From assembly GCF_000281065.1 (NCBI RefSeq), contig NZ_AKKK01000006.1:62001-126000 (forward strand): DNA of 64,000 nucleotides, in the 5' to 3' direction. Numbering within the stretch: position 1 is the first letter of the stretch; each line of letters begins with the position of its first letter. Shown here one piece after another: positions 1 through 8,379 of this stretch. Source of the stretch: Arthrobacter sp. M2012083. GTDB lineage: Bacteria; Actinomycetota; Actinomycetes; Actinomycetales; Micrococcaceae. Under the pieces are notes generated by a model, which saw only the letters and a list, made by a program, of their open reading frames with translations, did no database searches and had not been told where the DNA came from. A program made the position numbers and the translations under genes.

Positions 1-770
1 GCACGGTGTAGGTCTGTGTGCCCACAGCCGAGGTGTTACCGGCCGTGTCCACCCCGATGTACTTGAGGACAAGGTTGGAAGTCCCCATGACAATCGGAGC
101 CGAGTACTTGATGTTCGTGGCTGATTCCGTTGCCGTGGGGGTGCTGCCATCGGTGGTGTAGTAGATGGCCGCTCCGGGTTCATTGGCGGAGAGGGTGATG
201 GTGGCCCCATTGGCCAACGCGCGGCTGGTGGGGTTGGCTGTGACCACGGGAGCCGTGGTGTCCGGCGGAACAGTGTACGTCTGGGTGACCACGTCCGAGA
301 CATTCCCCGCAGGATCCGTGGCAAAGTACTTCAGCGTCATGGGAGCCGTGCCGGGGAACGCTATCGGCGTGGAGTACACCTGTCCGGCCGTCAACGGGTC
401 GGTACCATCGGTGGTGTATTTGATCACCGAGTTCGCTTCGTTGACCGTGAGGGTGATGGTGGTGCCGGGAGCGTAGGCGCCGCCCGCCGGGTTCGCCGTT
501 ACCACCGGCTTAGTCACATCCGGGCCGGTGGAGTATGTCTGGGTGACCACGGCGGAGGGATTGTTCGCGGAGTCCACCGCGAAGTACTTCAGGGTCAGCG
601 GGCCGTTCACAGTGATGGGGGTGGCGTATTTGCTGCTGGCCACTGTGGGCGTCGACCCGTCCACTGTGTAGTAGATCGTAGCTGGCTCATTTGCGGTCAG
701 CGTGACCTTTTGCCCGATGTCGTAGGTGCCGCCCGCGGGTGTGGCTGTTACCACGGGGGCAACAATATCA
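1..770 (-). repeat. Three tandem copies of a chitobiase C-terminal-like module within the secreted deacetylase gene
   Basis: Three in-frame modules of roughly 240-245 bp lie at about 770-535, 525-283 and 275 to the window edge. Each encodes a variant of VVTAxPxxGxYxxGxxxTL, then YYTxDGSTPT, then LKYFAxDxAGNxSxVxTQTY. They are separated by short PDxTxP linkers. Such CHB_HEX_C-type beta modules are common spacers in secreted carbohydrate-active proteins. More copies may lie beyond the window. Confidence 0.8.
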
Positions 771-2140
771 GCGGTGATGTGAGCCTCGAACTCCGCCAAG
801 CCAACGTTCGTGGTGGAACCGCTGACGGAGCTGATGTTGAAGCGCACTGAACTGACGGTCCTGGCAGGAAAATTCACTGTCAGGCCGGAGCCATTGTTTG
901 GCAGGGCAGCAACCGGGACAGTGCTGCCATCCGAAAAGACGAGATTGCCGCCCGTGACATGATCGCTGGTGATCGGTCGATCAAAGAGCGTCACCGCATT
1001 GATGGTCTTGGCCGGCGAGAAGCTGTATTGGAGCCAGCTGCCAGCTCTGCCTCCATTGGTGACCCACTCCCGGTTGGCATCCATGGGGGTGCCCCAGGCA
1101 TATCCGTCCCGCGCTTTCTCCGGACTTTGTGCCGAGGCCCTCTGAGAGGATGCTGAGACGGTGGTACCTGCCGATTTAGCCGCGTTCCCGGTCCACTCGA
1201 TGGCCGTAATGTACTGCCGTTTGAGCCAGTCGCTGTAGGGCGTGTCCGGACAGATGGCGCCGCAGAGGAACTCATCGAATTCGGCAAAGTGCCTGAAGGT
1301 GTTGACCTTGCTGGTGAGTTCGGCGCCCGTGACGTTTTGTGCGTACTCGTCGATGACATAGGCATCATAGGCGGACGAGGTATGCGGTCCGGTGTAAGCA
1401 CGAGTGGCCAACTGCCCGAATTTTGCCGCAGCCCAGTGGTCGCTGTGGTCATAGGGGGTGGTGAAATTGCCGGTCCAGTCCTGGGTGCGGAACGTGGTGG
1501 GTTTGTAGTTGGCTACCAGCCTGTTCAACACGGTCTGCAACAGCGATTTTGAATAGGTGGCGGAACCGTCCACGGGCCGAATTGAAGAAATGCGTCCGTC
1601 CCACAACTTCAGGATGCTCTGGCCATTGAAACGGGTGCTGCCATTGCCATTGGGAAAGCCGTCCGGAAGCCTCAGGAAAACCACTGAGATATTCGGCGCC
1701 GCGTTGAGCGTGTGGACAGTCACCGGACGCTCGGGTACACCGGCGTCCGAAGCCGTCCATGCATTGGCGACCCCCGCCATCAAGGCGTAGCTTGACCGGA
1801 TCCCGGCTTCGAGGCCGGCCCAATAGGACTGCCCTTCTCCGGCGTCACCCGCAGTGAGGTAGATCGTCTGGACGCAGCGCTTTGCTTGGACATCCCGCAT
1901 GAAATCGGGACTGATGAAGATCAGGTCATCATCGGTATGGGCCACGATTTGCTGGGCACCGCCGGTCCCGGGACAAGGAGGTACGGCTGCCGATGCGGGC
2001 TGGGCAAATCCGAAGATAAATGAAGAAAGGGCAAGACAAAGGCCCAGCAGAAATCCGAGGATTCGCCGGACCAATGAGCGGGTGCCGAAGAATGATAAGC
2101 GGGTATGACGACGAGCGTATTTTGGACGGTCCACAACCAT
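1..2140 (-). CDS. Secreted PIG-L family deacetylase-like protein with discoidin-like and chitobiase-like C-terminal repeats (3' end outside window)
   Basis: The frame is open from the ATG at 2140 to the window edge (713 codons), so the C-terminus is missing. Residues 1-52 form a signal peptide: a basic stretch, a hydrophobic core LGFLLGLCLALSSFIFGF and an ASA-type cleavage site. Residues about 64-270 look like a PIG-L/LmbE deacetylase, with AHTDDD at 67-72 in place of the usual AHPDDE and a second metal motif HSDH at 232-235. A discoidin/F5-8C-like beta domain follows, then at least three repeats of about 80 residues of the chitobiase C-terminal type (YYTxDGSTPT ... LKYFAxDxAGN). PIG-L enzymes hydrolyse N-acetyl groups on sugars; the substrate here is unknown but must be extracellular. 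The AAGGAG lies only 1 nt before ATG 2140 but 7 nt before the in-frame GTG at 2134, so GTG 2134 may be the true start. Confidence 0.85.
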   Translation of the reverse strand, partial: MVVDRPKYARRHTRLSFFGTRSLVRRILGFLLGLCLALSSFIFGFAQPASAAVPPCPGTGGAQQIVAHTDDDLIFISPDFMRDVQAKRCVQTIYLTAGDAGEGQSYWAGLEAGIRSSYALMAGVANAWTASDAGVPERPVTVHTLNAAPNISVVFLRLPDGFPNGNGSTRFNGQSILKLWDGRISSIRPVDGSATYSKSLLQTVLNRLVANYKPTTFRTQDWTGNFTTPYDHSDHWAAAKFGQLATRAYTGPHTSSAYDAYVIDEYAQNVTGAELTSKVNTFRHFAEFDEFLCGAICPDTPYSDWLKRQYITAIEWTGNAAKSAGTTVSASSQRASAQSPEKARDGYAWGTPMDANREWVTNGGRAGSWLQYSFSPAKTINAVTLFDRPITSDHVTGGNLVFSDGSTVPVAALPNNGSGLTVNFPARTVSSVRFNISSVSGSTTNVGLAEFEAHITADIVAPVVTATPAGGTYDIGQKVTLTANEPATIYYTVDGSTPTVASSKYATPITVNGPLTLKYFAVDSANNPSAVVTQTYSTGPDVTKPVVTANPAGGAYAPGTTITLTVNEANSVIKYTTDGTDPLTAGQVYSTPIAFPGTAPMTLKYFATDPAGNVSDVVTQTYTVPPDTTAPVVTANPTSRALANGATITLSANEPGAAIYYTTDGSTPTATESATNIKYSAPIVMGTSNLVLKYIGVDTAGNTSAVGTQTYTV

Positions 2141-2260
2141 GCTCCTTGAGCAGATGTTGGGCCCCCCAGCCGGCAAACTTACGACGCCCCCAGGACGTCA
2201 TTTCGAATGGAGTTATACACTGCCCCGATTATCACTGGTGCGAAAGCGATGCAGTGAGCG

Positions 2261-3052
2261 CTACTGTACTCCGGCAGGCGGGCCATGGGTAGGGTTCCGA
2301 CAAATATCCACAAAACTCTTGAAAGGCATCAACCGCGCAGCGTCGGGCAGCTGGGATGCCTCCGGATGCCACTGGACCGAAACGACCCATCGCGAAGGGT
2401 CTTCCAAGGCTTCGACGGTTCCATCGTCCGCCACGGCAGTGACCTGCAGGCCTTCGCCTACTCGGGACACGGCCTGATGGTGTCCGGAGGCGATCTTGAT
2501 GGTACTTCCATGGGGAGATCCATACAGGCCCGCAGTCTTGGAACCGGCCGTCAGCACCACATCATGCCAAGCCCATTCGCTGGCCTCGGGATCGTGCGGA
2601 TCCAGGCCGTTGTGGTTGACTGCAGACGGTGCCATGTCCTGGATCAGTGTTCCGCCGTAGAGGACGTTCAGCAGTTGGTGTCCCCGGCAGATACCTAGTA
2701 GCGGCAGCCCGGCGTCGATGGTTGCCCGTGCAACATCCATGTCCAGGTGGTCCTGCTCAGGGTTCACATCGTAAAGCGACTTGTCAGGATCCTGCCCGTA
2801 GAGGCGTGGGTTGATGTCGCCGCCTCCCGGCAGCAACACGCCGTCGAGCGTTTGCATCTCGGTGGCCAGCCGCCCGGCGCTGTCAGCGGAAACAGGGGTC
2901 AACAGCACCGGAACTGCGCCTGCCTCGCGCAGCAGGTCCACGATGTACGTAAAGAGCTCGTTGGCTTCACCCACGCGGGCGTCGGGGGTGTCCGAACTGC
3001 TGAGACGGACCGGAATGCCGATGCGCGGACGAACAACTCTTGAACTCTTCAT
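2261..3052 (-). CDS. Class-I glutamine amidotransferase, gamma-glutamyl-GABA hydrolase (peptidase C26) family
   Basis: The 263-residue protein has the full triad of class-I glutamine amidotransferases. The nucleophile elbow GICRGHQ places Cys at 122, and WHPEA gives His229 and Glu231. The motif LPGGGDINPRLYG is typical of the PuuD/C26 subfamily, which hydrolyses gamma-glutamyl-gamma-aminobutyrate in putrescine breakdown. The protein is cytosolic with no signal peptide. It stands alone, divergent from the LOG-family gene (77 bp between starts). No other puu genes are adjacent, although an agmatinase region that could yield GABA lies 8 kb away. The family assignment is firm; the exact amide substrate is inference. 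Confidence 0.85.
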   Translation of the reverse strand: MKSSRVVRPRIGIPVRLSSSDTPDARVGEANELFTYIVDLLREAGAVPVLLTPVSADSAGRLATEMQTLDGVLLPGGGDINPRLYGQDPDKSLYDVNPEQDHLDMDVARATIDAGLPLLGICRGHQLLNVLYGGTLIQDMAPSAVNHNGLDPHDPEASEWAWHDVVLTAGSKTAGLYGSPHGSTIKIASGHHQAVSRVGEGLQVTAVADDGTVEALEDPSRWVVSVQWHPEASQLPDAARLMPFKSFVDICRNPTHGPPAGVQ

Positions 3053-3129
3053 GCTTCATGATGCACCGGACTGCTGCCGCACACCCAAACACCCGGCTTT
3101 AGAGCCCGGCGGACCACTACGCTGAAACC

Positions 3130-4263
3130 ATGAATCGCTCCGGAGCCTTGAACCCGAGTCCGCGGACGCTAGACGTCGAAAGCGTGGTCCACTTCCGCCA
3201 ACTGGTAAGCGCCGGGGCCGGGTCCATGAATGGCTGGCATGCACAGTCTTTGGACCTTCGGGGCCATTCACGGGACCTCAAGGCGCTGGATCCCCAAGGC
3301 GCGATCTTCCTGGGGTGCACTTTCGACGACGGTGTGGAAGAAAGCCTCCGCCGACGGGGAGCCCTCATCTTCCCCCAGCTTCACAACGTGCCGTTCAACC
3401 CGTACCGAAGCAGCGTTTACACGGCTGGTGAACTGTACGAGGACATCGCCTCCACGGAGTACGAATCCACTCTCGATGCCCGCGTCTACCAGTGGAGCAT
3501 CCTGCCGGGGCAGCGGGGTAGCCTGGATGCCACCCTCGCCGCAGCCCTGCACGATCACGCAATCGGCGATGCTTTGGACGAGCTGCTGGACCATGGCGCG
3601 TTGTCCGGGCCCAAGCTGGTGGGCGTCATGGGCGGACACGCCGCGCAGCGGGGAACCAAAGCATTCGCCGACGCCGCGCAATTGGGGCGGCTGCTGGCCC
3701 AAGCGGGCTTTACGGTAGCCACGGGCGGGGGTCCCGGCGCCATGGAGGCCGCCAACCTCGGCGCCTACTTAAGCGGACTGCCCGACGCCGACTCCACCGA
3801 CGCGCTTGGGGCGCTCGCCGCCGTGCCGGGGTTCAGGCCCTCCGTGACGGCTTGGGCTCGGCAAGCAGCTGTCGTCGTGGAACGATATCCTGGCGGCACC
3901 CCGACGCTCGGTATCCCAACATGGTTCTACGGGCATGAGCCGCCGAATCTGTTCGCCACCCACATCGCCAAATACTTCGCCAACGCCGTCCGCGAAGCCA
4001 TCCTGCTGGAGCTCTGCAATGGCGGGATCGTGTTCCTCCCAGGCGCCGCAGGGACAGTGCAGGAGATCTTCCAGGATGCGTGCGAGAACTACTATGGAGC
4101 CCCCGAGACCATCACGCCCATGGTTCTGGTAGGCCGCGAACACTGGGAACAAACCTTTCCCGCCTGGCCCATGTTGCGGAGCCTCGCGGCTGGAAAGCCC
4201 ATGCAGGACAAGATCTTCCTTGTCGATTCAGTGGAGGACGCGCTCTCAGTGGTTGCCGGGTAG
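3130..4263 (+). CDS. LOG-family Rossmann-fold nucleotide-binding protein with long N-terminal extension
   Basis: The 377-residue protein carries the LOG/lysine-decarboxylase-like fold in its second half. GVMGGH starts near 165, GGGPGAMEA is at 199-207, and PGAAGTVQE at 304-312 is a variant of the PGGxGTxxE motif that cleaves or binds nucleotide 5'-monophosphates. Typical LOG phosphoribohydrolases are about 190 residues, so residues 1-155 are an extra domain I cannot assign. A TACGCT hexamer ends 7 nt before the ATG and there is no clear SD, so the transcript may be leaderless. The gene is followed 4 bp later by a convergent matrixin gene. Confidence 0.8.
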   Translation: MNRSGALNPSPRTLDVESVVHFRQLVSAGAGSMNGWHAQSLDLRGHSRDLKALDPQGAIFLGCTFDDGVEESLRRRGALIFPQLHNVPFNPYRSSVYTAGELYEDIASTEYESTLDARVYQWSILPGQRGSLDATLAAALHDHAIGDALDELLDHGALSGPKLVGVMGGHAAQRGTKAFADAAQLGRLLAQAGFTVATGGGPGAMEAANLGAYLSGLPDADSTDALGALAAVPGFRPSVTAWARQAAVVVERYPGGTPTLGIPTWFYGHEPPNLFATHIAKYFANAVREAILLELCNGGIVFLPGAAGTVQEIFQDACENYYGAPETITPMVLVGREHWEQTFPAWPMLRSLAAGKPMQDKIFLVDSVEDALSVVAG

Positions 4264-4267
4264 GCCC

Positions 4268-5203
4268 TCAGAAGTCCTTGCTGCACGGGCCCGTGCCCAG
4301 CTGGGCCAAACCTGTCCGGTCGCCCGCAGCGTATCCGCGCACCCAGGAAGCTTGGTCGAACATGAGCTGCCGGGGATCATCCACGTGGTCCAAGCCAAGC
4401 AGGTGTCCCAGCTCATGCATGATGACTGCTACGCCGATCTCTTCCCCGCTGGGAGCGTCCACGATATCCGCGAATTGTGGGGCGTCCAAAGACACCGTGC
4501 CCGTGACGTAGGCCTTGTAGCCGTTGCTGAGGCCAATGGAGGAGCTTCCGCCAAGGCCCACGGTCTGCCCGCTCAGGCGTGGCACCTGCTCTGGCGTGCT
4601 CCACGCTATGAGGACAGGAGCCCAGCGGTCCCCGTACCTTGCGGGCTGGTATCCAGACCTGTTGGGGGAGGGAACTTCGGAACTGGGGCCGTCGTAGATG
4701 AACTTCAATCCCGTGGCTTCGCCGGCCTGCCTCACGGCCTCTTCCACCAGCGGTTGCCAGGAGGGTGGTGCGAGGTCCGAGTTAATCACGTAGTGGATGG
4801 GCCGGCATGGCGAGTAGGCAAGGGGGGTTCCGTCCTCCTTGACGGCAAGAAATTTGTAGGAGGAACTCGTGCGGCTCAGTGGTGCCGGCGTGCCCAGGGG
4901 TGCGTCGGCTTCCTCGAGTCCAGGGACTGGCTCCTGCCGCTGACCGAACGGTACCAGCCCGGGCCGGGGCGCCTGGCTCTGCGTGGCGGACGATCCGTCC
5001 AGGAGCTGGCGGAGTTCGCCGCTGAAGTAGGCTCCCGCGCACACCAAGCCGAGCACGCTGAACAGGAACAGGATGGCCGCGATGCTGCTCGGCTTGATCG
5101 GCGGCCGGATCGGCGGAGGATCCGGCGGGCGTGGGGCGTGGGGAAGGTAATTCGGGCGAGGTGGATCGGGGTCCGGCCACTTGGGCGACCCATAAGGTTC
5201 CAT
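4268..5203 (-). CDS. Membrane-anchored matrixin-like zinc metalloprotease (copy A)
   Basis: The 311-residue protein starts at ATG 5203, where AGGGGG lies 4 nt upstream; a GTG at 5278 in the same frame has no good SD. A proline-rich cytosolic head of about 40 residues precedes one transmembrane segment (AAILFLFSVLGLVCAGAYF). An extracellular domain follows that shares the phrase GLEEADAPL, the FLA/DGTP...YSPCRPIHYV segment and the C-terminus with the next gene. The metzincin zinc site HELGHLLGLDH begins at residue 263 and a Met-turn-like QLMF follows. It most likely cleaves cell-envelope or extracellular proteins; the substrate is unknown. It is tandem with and clearly paralogous to the gene at 5318-6211. 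Confidence 0.85.
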   Translation of the reverse strand: MEPYGSPKWPDPDPPRPNYLPHAPRPPDPPPIRPPIKPSSIAAILFLFSVLGLVCAGAYFSGELRQLLDGSSATQSQAPRPGLVPFGQRQEPVPGLEEADAPLGTPAPLSRTSSSYKFLAVKEDGTPLAYSPCRPIHYVINSDLAPPSWQPLVEEAVRQAGEATGLKFIYDGPSSEVPSPNRSGYQPARYGDRWAPVLIAWSTPEQVPRLSGQTVGLGGSSSIGLSNGYKAYVTGTVSLDAPQFADIVDAPSGEEIGVAVIMHELGHLLGLDHVDDPRQLMFDQASWVRGYAAGDRTGLAQLGTGPCSKDF

Positions 5204-5317
5204 GGAACCCCCTGACGTGGCGGCTGCGACGGGAAGTGGGGCGCCGCCGTCGGCCGTATTCGTCAGCATAAGTCCCACTCCAGCGGGAGTCCATGCCGGG
5301 TTTGAAGGGTGAAAGAG

Positions 5318-6211
5318 TCAGATGTCCTTGCGGCAGGGTGCCGAGGAAAGGAGATACAGGCCATTCAGGTCGCCCGCCGCGAGTCCGTCGGGGGCACCGA
5401 TTTCCGGGTACATGAGTTGGATCGGGTCATCCACGTGGTCCAGGCCCATCACGTGGCCCAGCTCGTGTTGCATGACTGCCAGGACGTAGTCGGCCCCGCC
5501 GGGACTGGCCAGCAGTTCCGTTACCTGCGGAGTGTCCAGCTCCAAGCTCCCGGTGATGTAGCTTTTGGGTCCTTTGTTGAGGGAGTACATGGTGCTGCCT
5601 CCCGTGCCGATGACGTTGTCAGCCAATGCAGGTGCTTCAACGGGTGTGGTCCAGGAAATCAGGAGGGGAGCCCACCGGTCGCCGTATTTGGACGGCTGGT
5701 ATGGCTCACGTCGGTCAACCGGCAACTCGTCAGTGGTGCCATCCCTGATGAACTGGATGCCGGACGCCGCGGAAACATTTGCCAAGGCGGCGGTTAGGAG
5801 GGCGTCGGAGCCAATGGGGGCGGACGCATCGTTGACAACGTAATGAAGCGGACGGCAAGGGGAGTAACCTACCGGGGTGCCGTCGTCGTTCGTGGCCAGG
5901 AACTTGTACGAATCGTTGGTGGTGCCGGGCGCTGAAGGCCGGGCCAGTGGGGCGTCCGCCTCCTCAAGCCCGGGCGGCGGAGCGTCGAGGGGGCGTGCTG
6001 GTTCAGCTGAGCCCGGCTGGTCCTGCGTGGTTCCCGGCACGCTCACGCCCGGGAAGAGCGCGGTAATGCGAGGGTCGCCCTGCAGGAATCCACTGACCAG
6101 GACGGCAACGACGGCCGCAATGACGGCCATGAGGACGCCGCGGAGAACACGCATGGCTGTGCCAGCGCGGCGGTGTTTTGGCACGCGCGTTGCTTCCCGC
6201 TCCGGGTCCAC
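5318..6211 (-). CDS. Membrane-anchored matrixin-like zinc metalloprotease (copy B)
   Basis: The 297-residue protein uses a GTG start at 6211 with GGAG 5 nt upstream. One transmembrane segment (VLMAVIAAVVAVLVSGFL) lies near residues 27-44, followed by a Pro-rich linker and a metzincin domain. HELGHVMGLDH starts at residue 249, with the Met-turn-like QLMYPE shortly after. Conserved cysteines (SPCRPLHYV and the terminal APCRKDI) match copy A and could pair outside the cell. The protein lies upstream of copy A on the same strand, 114 bp away, and the two probably arose by tandem duplication. Confidence 0.85.
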   Translation of the reverse strand: MDPEREATRVPKHRRAGTAMRVLRGVLMAVIAAVVAVLVSGFLQGDPRITALFPGVSVPGTTQDQPGSAEPARPLDAPPPGLEEADAPLARPSAPGTTNDSYKFLATNDDGTPVGYSPCRPLHYVVNDASAPIGSDALLTAALANVSAASGIQFIRDGTTDELPVDRREPYQPSKYGDRWAPLLISWTTPVEAPALADNVIGTGGSTMYSLNKGPKSYITGSLELDTPQVTELLASPGGADYVLAVMQHELGHVMGLDHVDDPIQLMYPEIGAPDGLAAGDLNGLYLLSSAPCRKDI

Positions 6212-6296
6212 GGTTCTCCATTCCTGATGCCCTGGTCACGCGGGGCAGCGCGGAGGACGAACCAACATTACGGTCTGCGGACCGAGCCGTCCAAAC

Positions 6297-7469
6297 TTAG
6301 ACGATTGCTGCCCCGAACGCCAGGCCCAGCCCGTACGTGGCCGCAGCCGCTCCCAAGCCGATGGCAAGCTGCCGCAGGCCGCGGCTCAGCGGCGAGGTTC
6401 CGGACAGCAAACCGACGACGGCGCCGGTGGCGAGGAGCGCTATACCCACCAGAACGCCGGCCACCATCAAGGCGGCGATGCCCGTCATGCCGAAAATGAA
6501 GGGCAGGATGGGCACAATGGCGCCCGAAGCGAAGAAGCAGAAGCTGGACATCGCTGCACCCCACGCCGAGCCGACGGATTCGTGATCGTCAGTTGGCGGC
6601 TTCTCCGGCTGCAAGGACAGGCTCGGATCGCAGTCGCAGCTGAACAATCCCATGCGCTCCGCGGCGCGGTGTTCTGCGGCTTCACGCGTCATGCCACGGG
6701 CCAAGTACACCAGGACCAGCTCGTTGTGCTCGATGTCCAACGACGGCGCCGCGGTCAGAGTGGCCTGCGTGGGCAACGTCGCGTTAAGGAGCTCACGCTG
6801 CGAGCGGACCGAGACGTATTCGCCCGCACCCATGGACAGGGCCCCGGCAAGGAGACCCGCGACGCCGCTCATGAGCACCACGGGGCTGGGCACGCCGGTT
6901 GCGGCCATGCCCATGACCAGGGAAAGGTTGCTGACCAGGCCGTCGTTGGCGCCGAAAACGGCGGCGCGGAACGTTCCGGAGAGCCTGTTGCGTCCACGCG
7001 TTGCCAGGCCCCGGACTACTTCTTCGTGGATTTGTTCATCGGCCACCATGGCAGGCGTCGCCGCAGGTTCGGTACCGTACGGGGAACGGCCTTCGGCGCG
7101 CTGTGCCAGAGCGAGGACAAACACTGACCCGAAGTTGCGGGCCAGGAAGCCCAGGAACTGGCTGCGGCCGGAAGCTGCCTTGGGCATTCCTGCGTGCTCG
7201 CCCAGGAGCTTGAGCCAGTGGGCTTCGTGCCTGCCTTCGGCTTCGGCCAGGGCGAGCAGGATTTGACGTTCTTCGCCGTCGCGTCGCTGGGCCAGTTCGC
7301 GATAGACGGCGGCCTCGGCACGCTCATCGGCCAGGTACTGCCGCCACCGGCGGATGTCCGCGTGCGAGGGCTGCGGGGCTTGCGTCCAGGCGTTTTCGGC
7401 GGCTGCTGATTCGGGGGTGGGGTCCGGAGCGGAGCTCGACGAACTGTGGGATTCCTGGTGCATCTGCAC
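6297..7469 (-). CDS. VIT1/CCC1-family iron/manganese transporter with N-terminal ferritin-like domain
   Basis: The 390-residue protein has a GTG start at 7469 with AGGAG 6 nt upstream; ATG 7463 is an alternative. Residues about 38-150 form a ferritin/rubrerythrin-like helical domain with acidic motifs (ADERAEAAVYRELAQRR, EAEGRHEAHW, DEQIHEE). Residues 165-390 form the VIT1 membrane domain, with the signature FGANDGLVSNLSLVMGMA, GLLAGALSMGAGEYVS and three further C-terminal hydrophobic segments. Such fusions are thought to sense or bind Fe2+/Mn2+ and move it across the membrane, often for detoxification. The gene is monocistronic as far as visible. Confidence 0.88.
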   Translation of the reverse strand: MQMHQESHSSSSSAPDPTPESAAAENAWTQAPQPSHADIRRWRQYLADERAEAAVYRELAQRRDGEERQILLALAEAEGRHEAHWLKLLGEHAGMPKAASGRSQFLGFLARNFGSVFVLALAQRAEGRSPYGTEPAATPAMVADEQIHEEVVRGLATRGRNRLSGTFRAAVFGANDGLVSNLSLVMGMAATGVPSPVVLMSGVAGLLAGALSMGAGEYVSVRSQRELLNATLPTQATLTAAPSLDIEHNELVLVYLARGMTREAAEHRAAERMGLFSCDCDPSLSLQPEKPPTDDHESVGSAWGAAMSSFCFFASGAIVPILPFIFGMTGIAALMVAGVLVGIALLATGAVVGLLSGTSPLSRGLRQLAIGLGAAAATYGLGLAFGAAIV

Positions 7470-7718
7470 TTTGTCTCCTGTGCTTGGTGGGGTAGTTGCG
7501 GCCCCATTGCACGCCCCACACTACCGCTTAACCGCGGGGATTTTTGGCTGGTATTCCTTAACTGGAATGTTCGGTGCACCGTAATTTCCTTGACCCTCGC
7601 TGCCACCGGTGCTCAGATGGAAGGACAGGGGTGGGACCCTCCCGCCACTGGTTTCCTGCATTCGGGTCAACGGGCCGCATGACCCGCGAGCACCGGCCCA
7701 CGAGACGGAGGTTGCACC

Positions 7719-7910
7719 ATGAACACCACCGAATCACACGCCAACTACCCGGAACGGACAACTATTGAGTCCGACCCGGCTTACGACTACGCCGAAGACC
7801 AGGAAGTGGACGAGCCCTGGGTGGAGGAAGTCGACGCCCCCGAGGACGACGAACGCGTTGTCCCCATTGACGAAACCGAAGAGTTCCGCGAGGAAGACGA
7901 GGAAATCTAA
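7719..7910 (+). CDS. Small highly acidic hypothetical protein
   Basis: This is a 63-residue protein with a clear GGAGG 8 nt before ATG 7719. It is extremely rich in Asp and Glu (for example VDEPWVEEVDAPEDDE and the tail EEFREEDEEI) and has no cysteine or hydrophobic core, so it is probably disordered in the cytosol. I do not recognise a family. Its stop codon overlaps the stop of a possible minus-strand gene. The ORF is supported mainly by the SD and its codon use. Confidence 0.6.
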   Translation: MNTTESHANYPERTTIESDPAYDYAEDQEVDEPWVEEVDAPEDDERVVPIDETEEFREEDEEI

Positions 7911-8287
7911 GCCTGGTCGTCGTGCCTTAGTGCGAAGTGACGTTGGAGGCCATCCCGGTGTCCGACGGCGGCAACTGTCACCGTTAGTGTCTTGGACGAC
8001 TCGCACCAGCGGGTTGGCCGGACGGCTTGGGCCAGCGCCTGCGCAATGAGTTCCGGCTGGGCATGCCCGAACTGCTGGGTTCCAGCCTTGGCAGTGATGG
8101 TCACCGTGCCCAGCAAGAGATCGACGGCGGGAATCACCGCCACTGTGGGGGCAACGGTCGCGGCGGGGGTGCTTGCTGTTGTTGTGTTTGCCGGGGTGGT
8201 ATCGCCTTGGTACGGCAAGGAATGCTCCTTGGGGGAGTGCTCTTGCCCGCTCGGTTGTCTCTGGTCCGGGACGGGCCGCTTCCTCAT
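7907..8287 (-). CDS. Possible small hypothetical protein with Thr/Ala/Pro-rich N-terminal half
   Basis: A 126-residue reading frame begins at ATG 8287 with a weak GGGTGG upstream. The N-terminal half is basic and then Thr/Ala/Pro-rich (TTPANTTTASTPAATVAP). The C-terminal half (LLLGTVTITAKAG, ELIAQALAQAV) has codons with about three-quarters G/C in third position, which fits coding. I recognise no family, and the same DNA is open in other frames, so this is tentative. It lies between a convergent acidic gene and the tandem-repeat array. Confidence 0.35.
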   Translation of the reverse strand: MRKRPVPDQRQPSGQEHSPKEHSLPYQGDTTPANTTTASTPAATVAPTVAVIPAVDLLLGTVTITAKAGTQQFGHAQPELIAQALAQAVRPTRWCESSKTLTVTVAAVGHRDGLQRHFALRHDDQA

Positions 8288-8379
8288 CCGAACCACCCGT
8301 GAACATGGGGTTGGTGTGTGGCCAGTCGGAGCTTGGCACCACATCTCTTGAAGCTTGGACCACCCTATCCCATTGCTGT

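Noticed and set aside
4220..5215. Plus-strand 331-residue frame opposite matrixin A
   Set aside because: It is the antisense shadow of a gene with clear HExxH motifs; no SD or recognisable domain.
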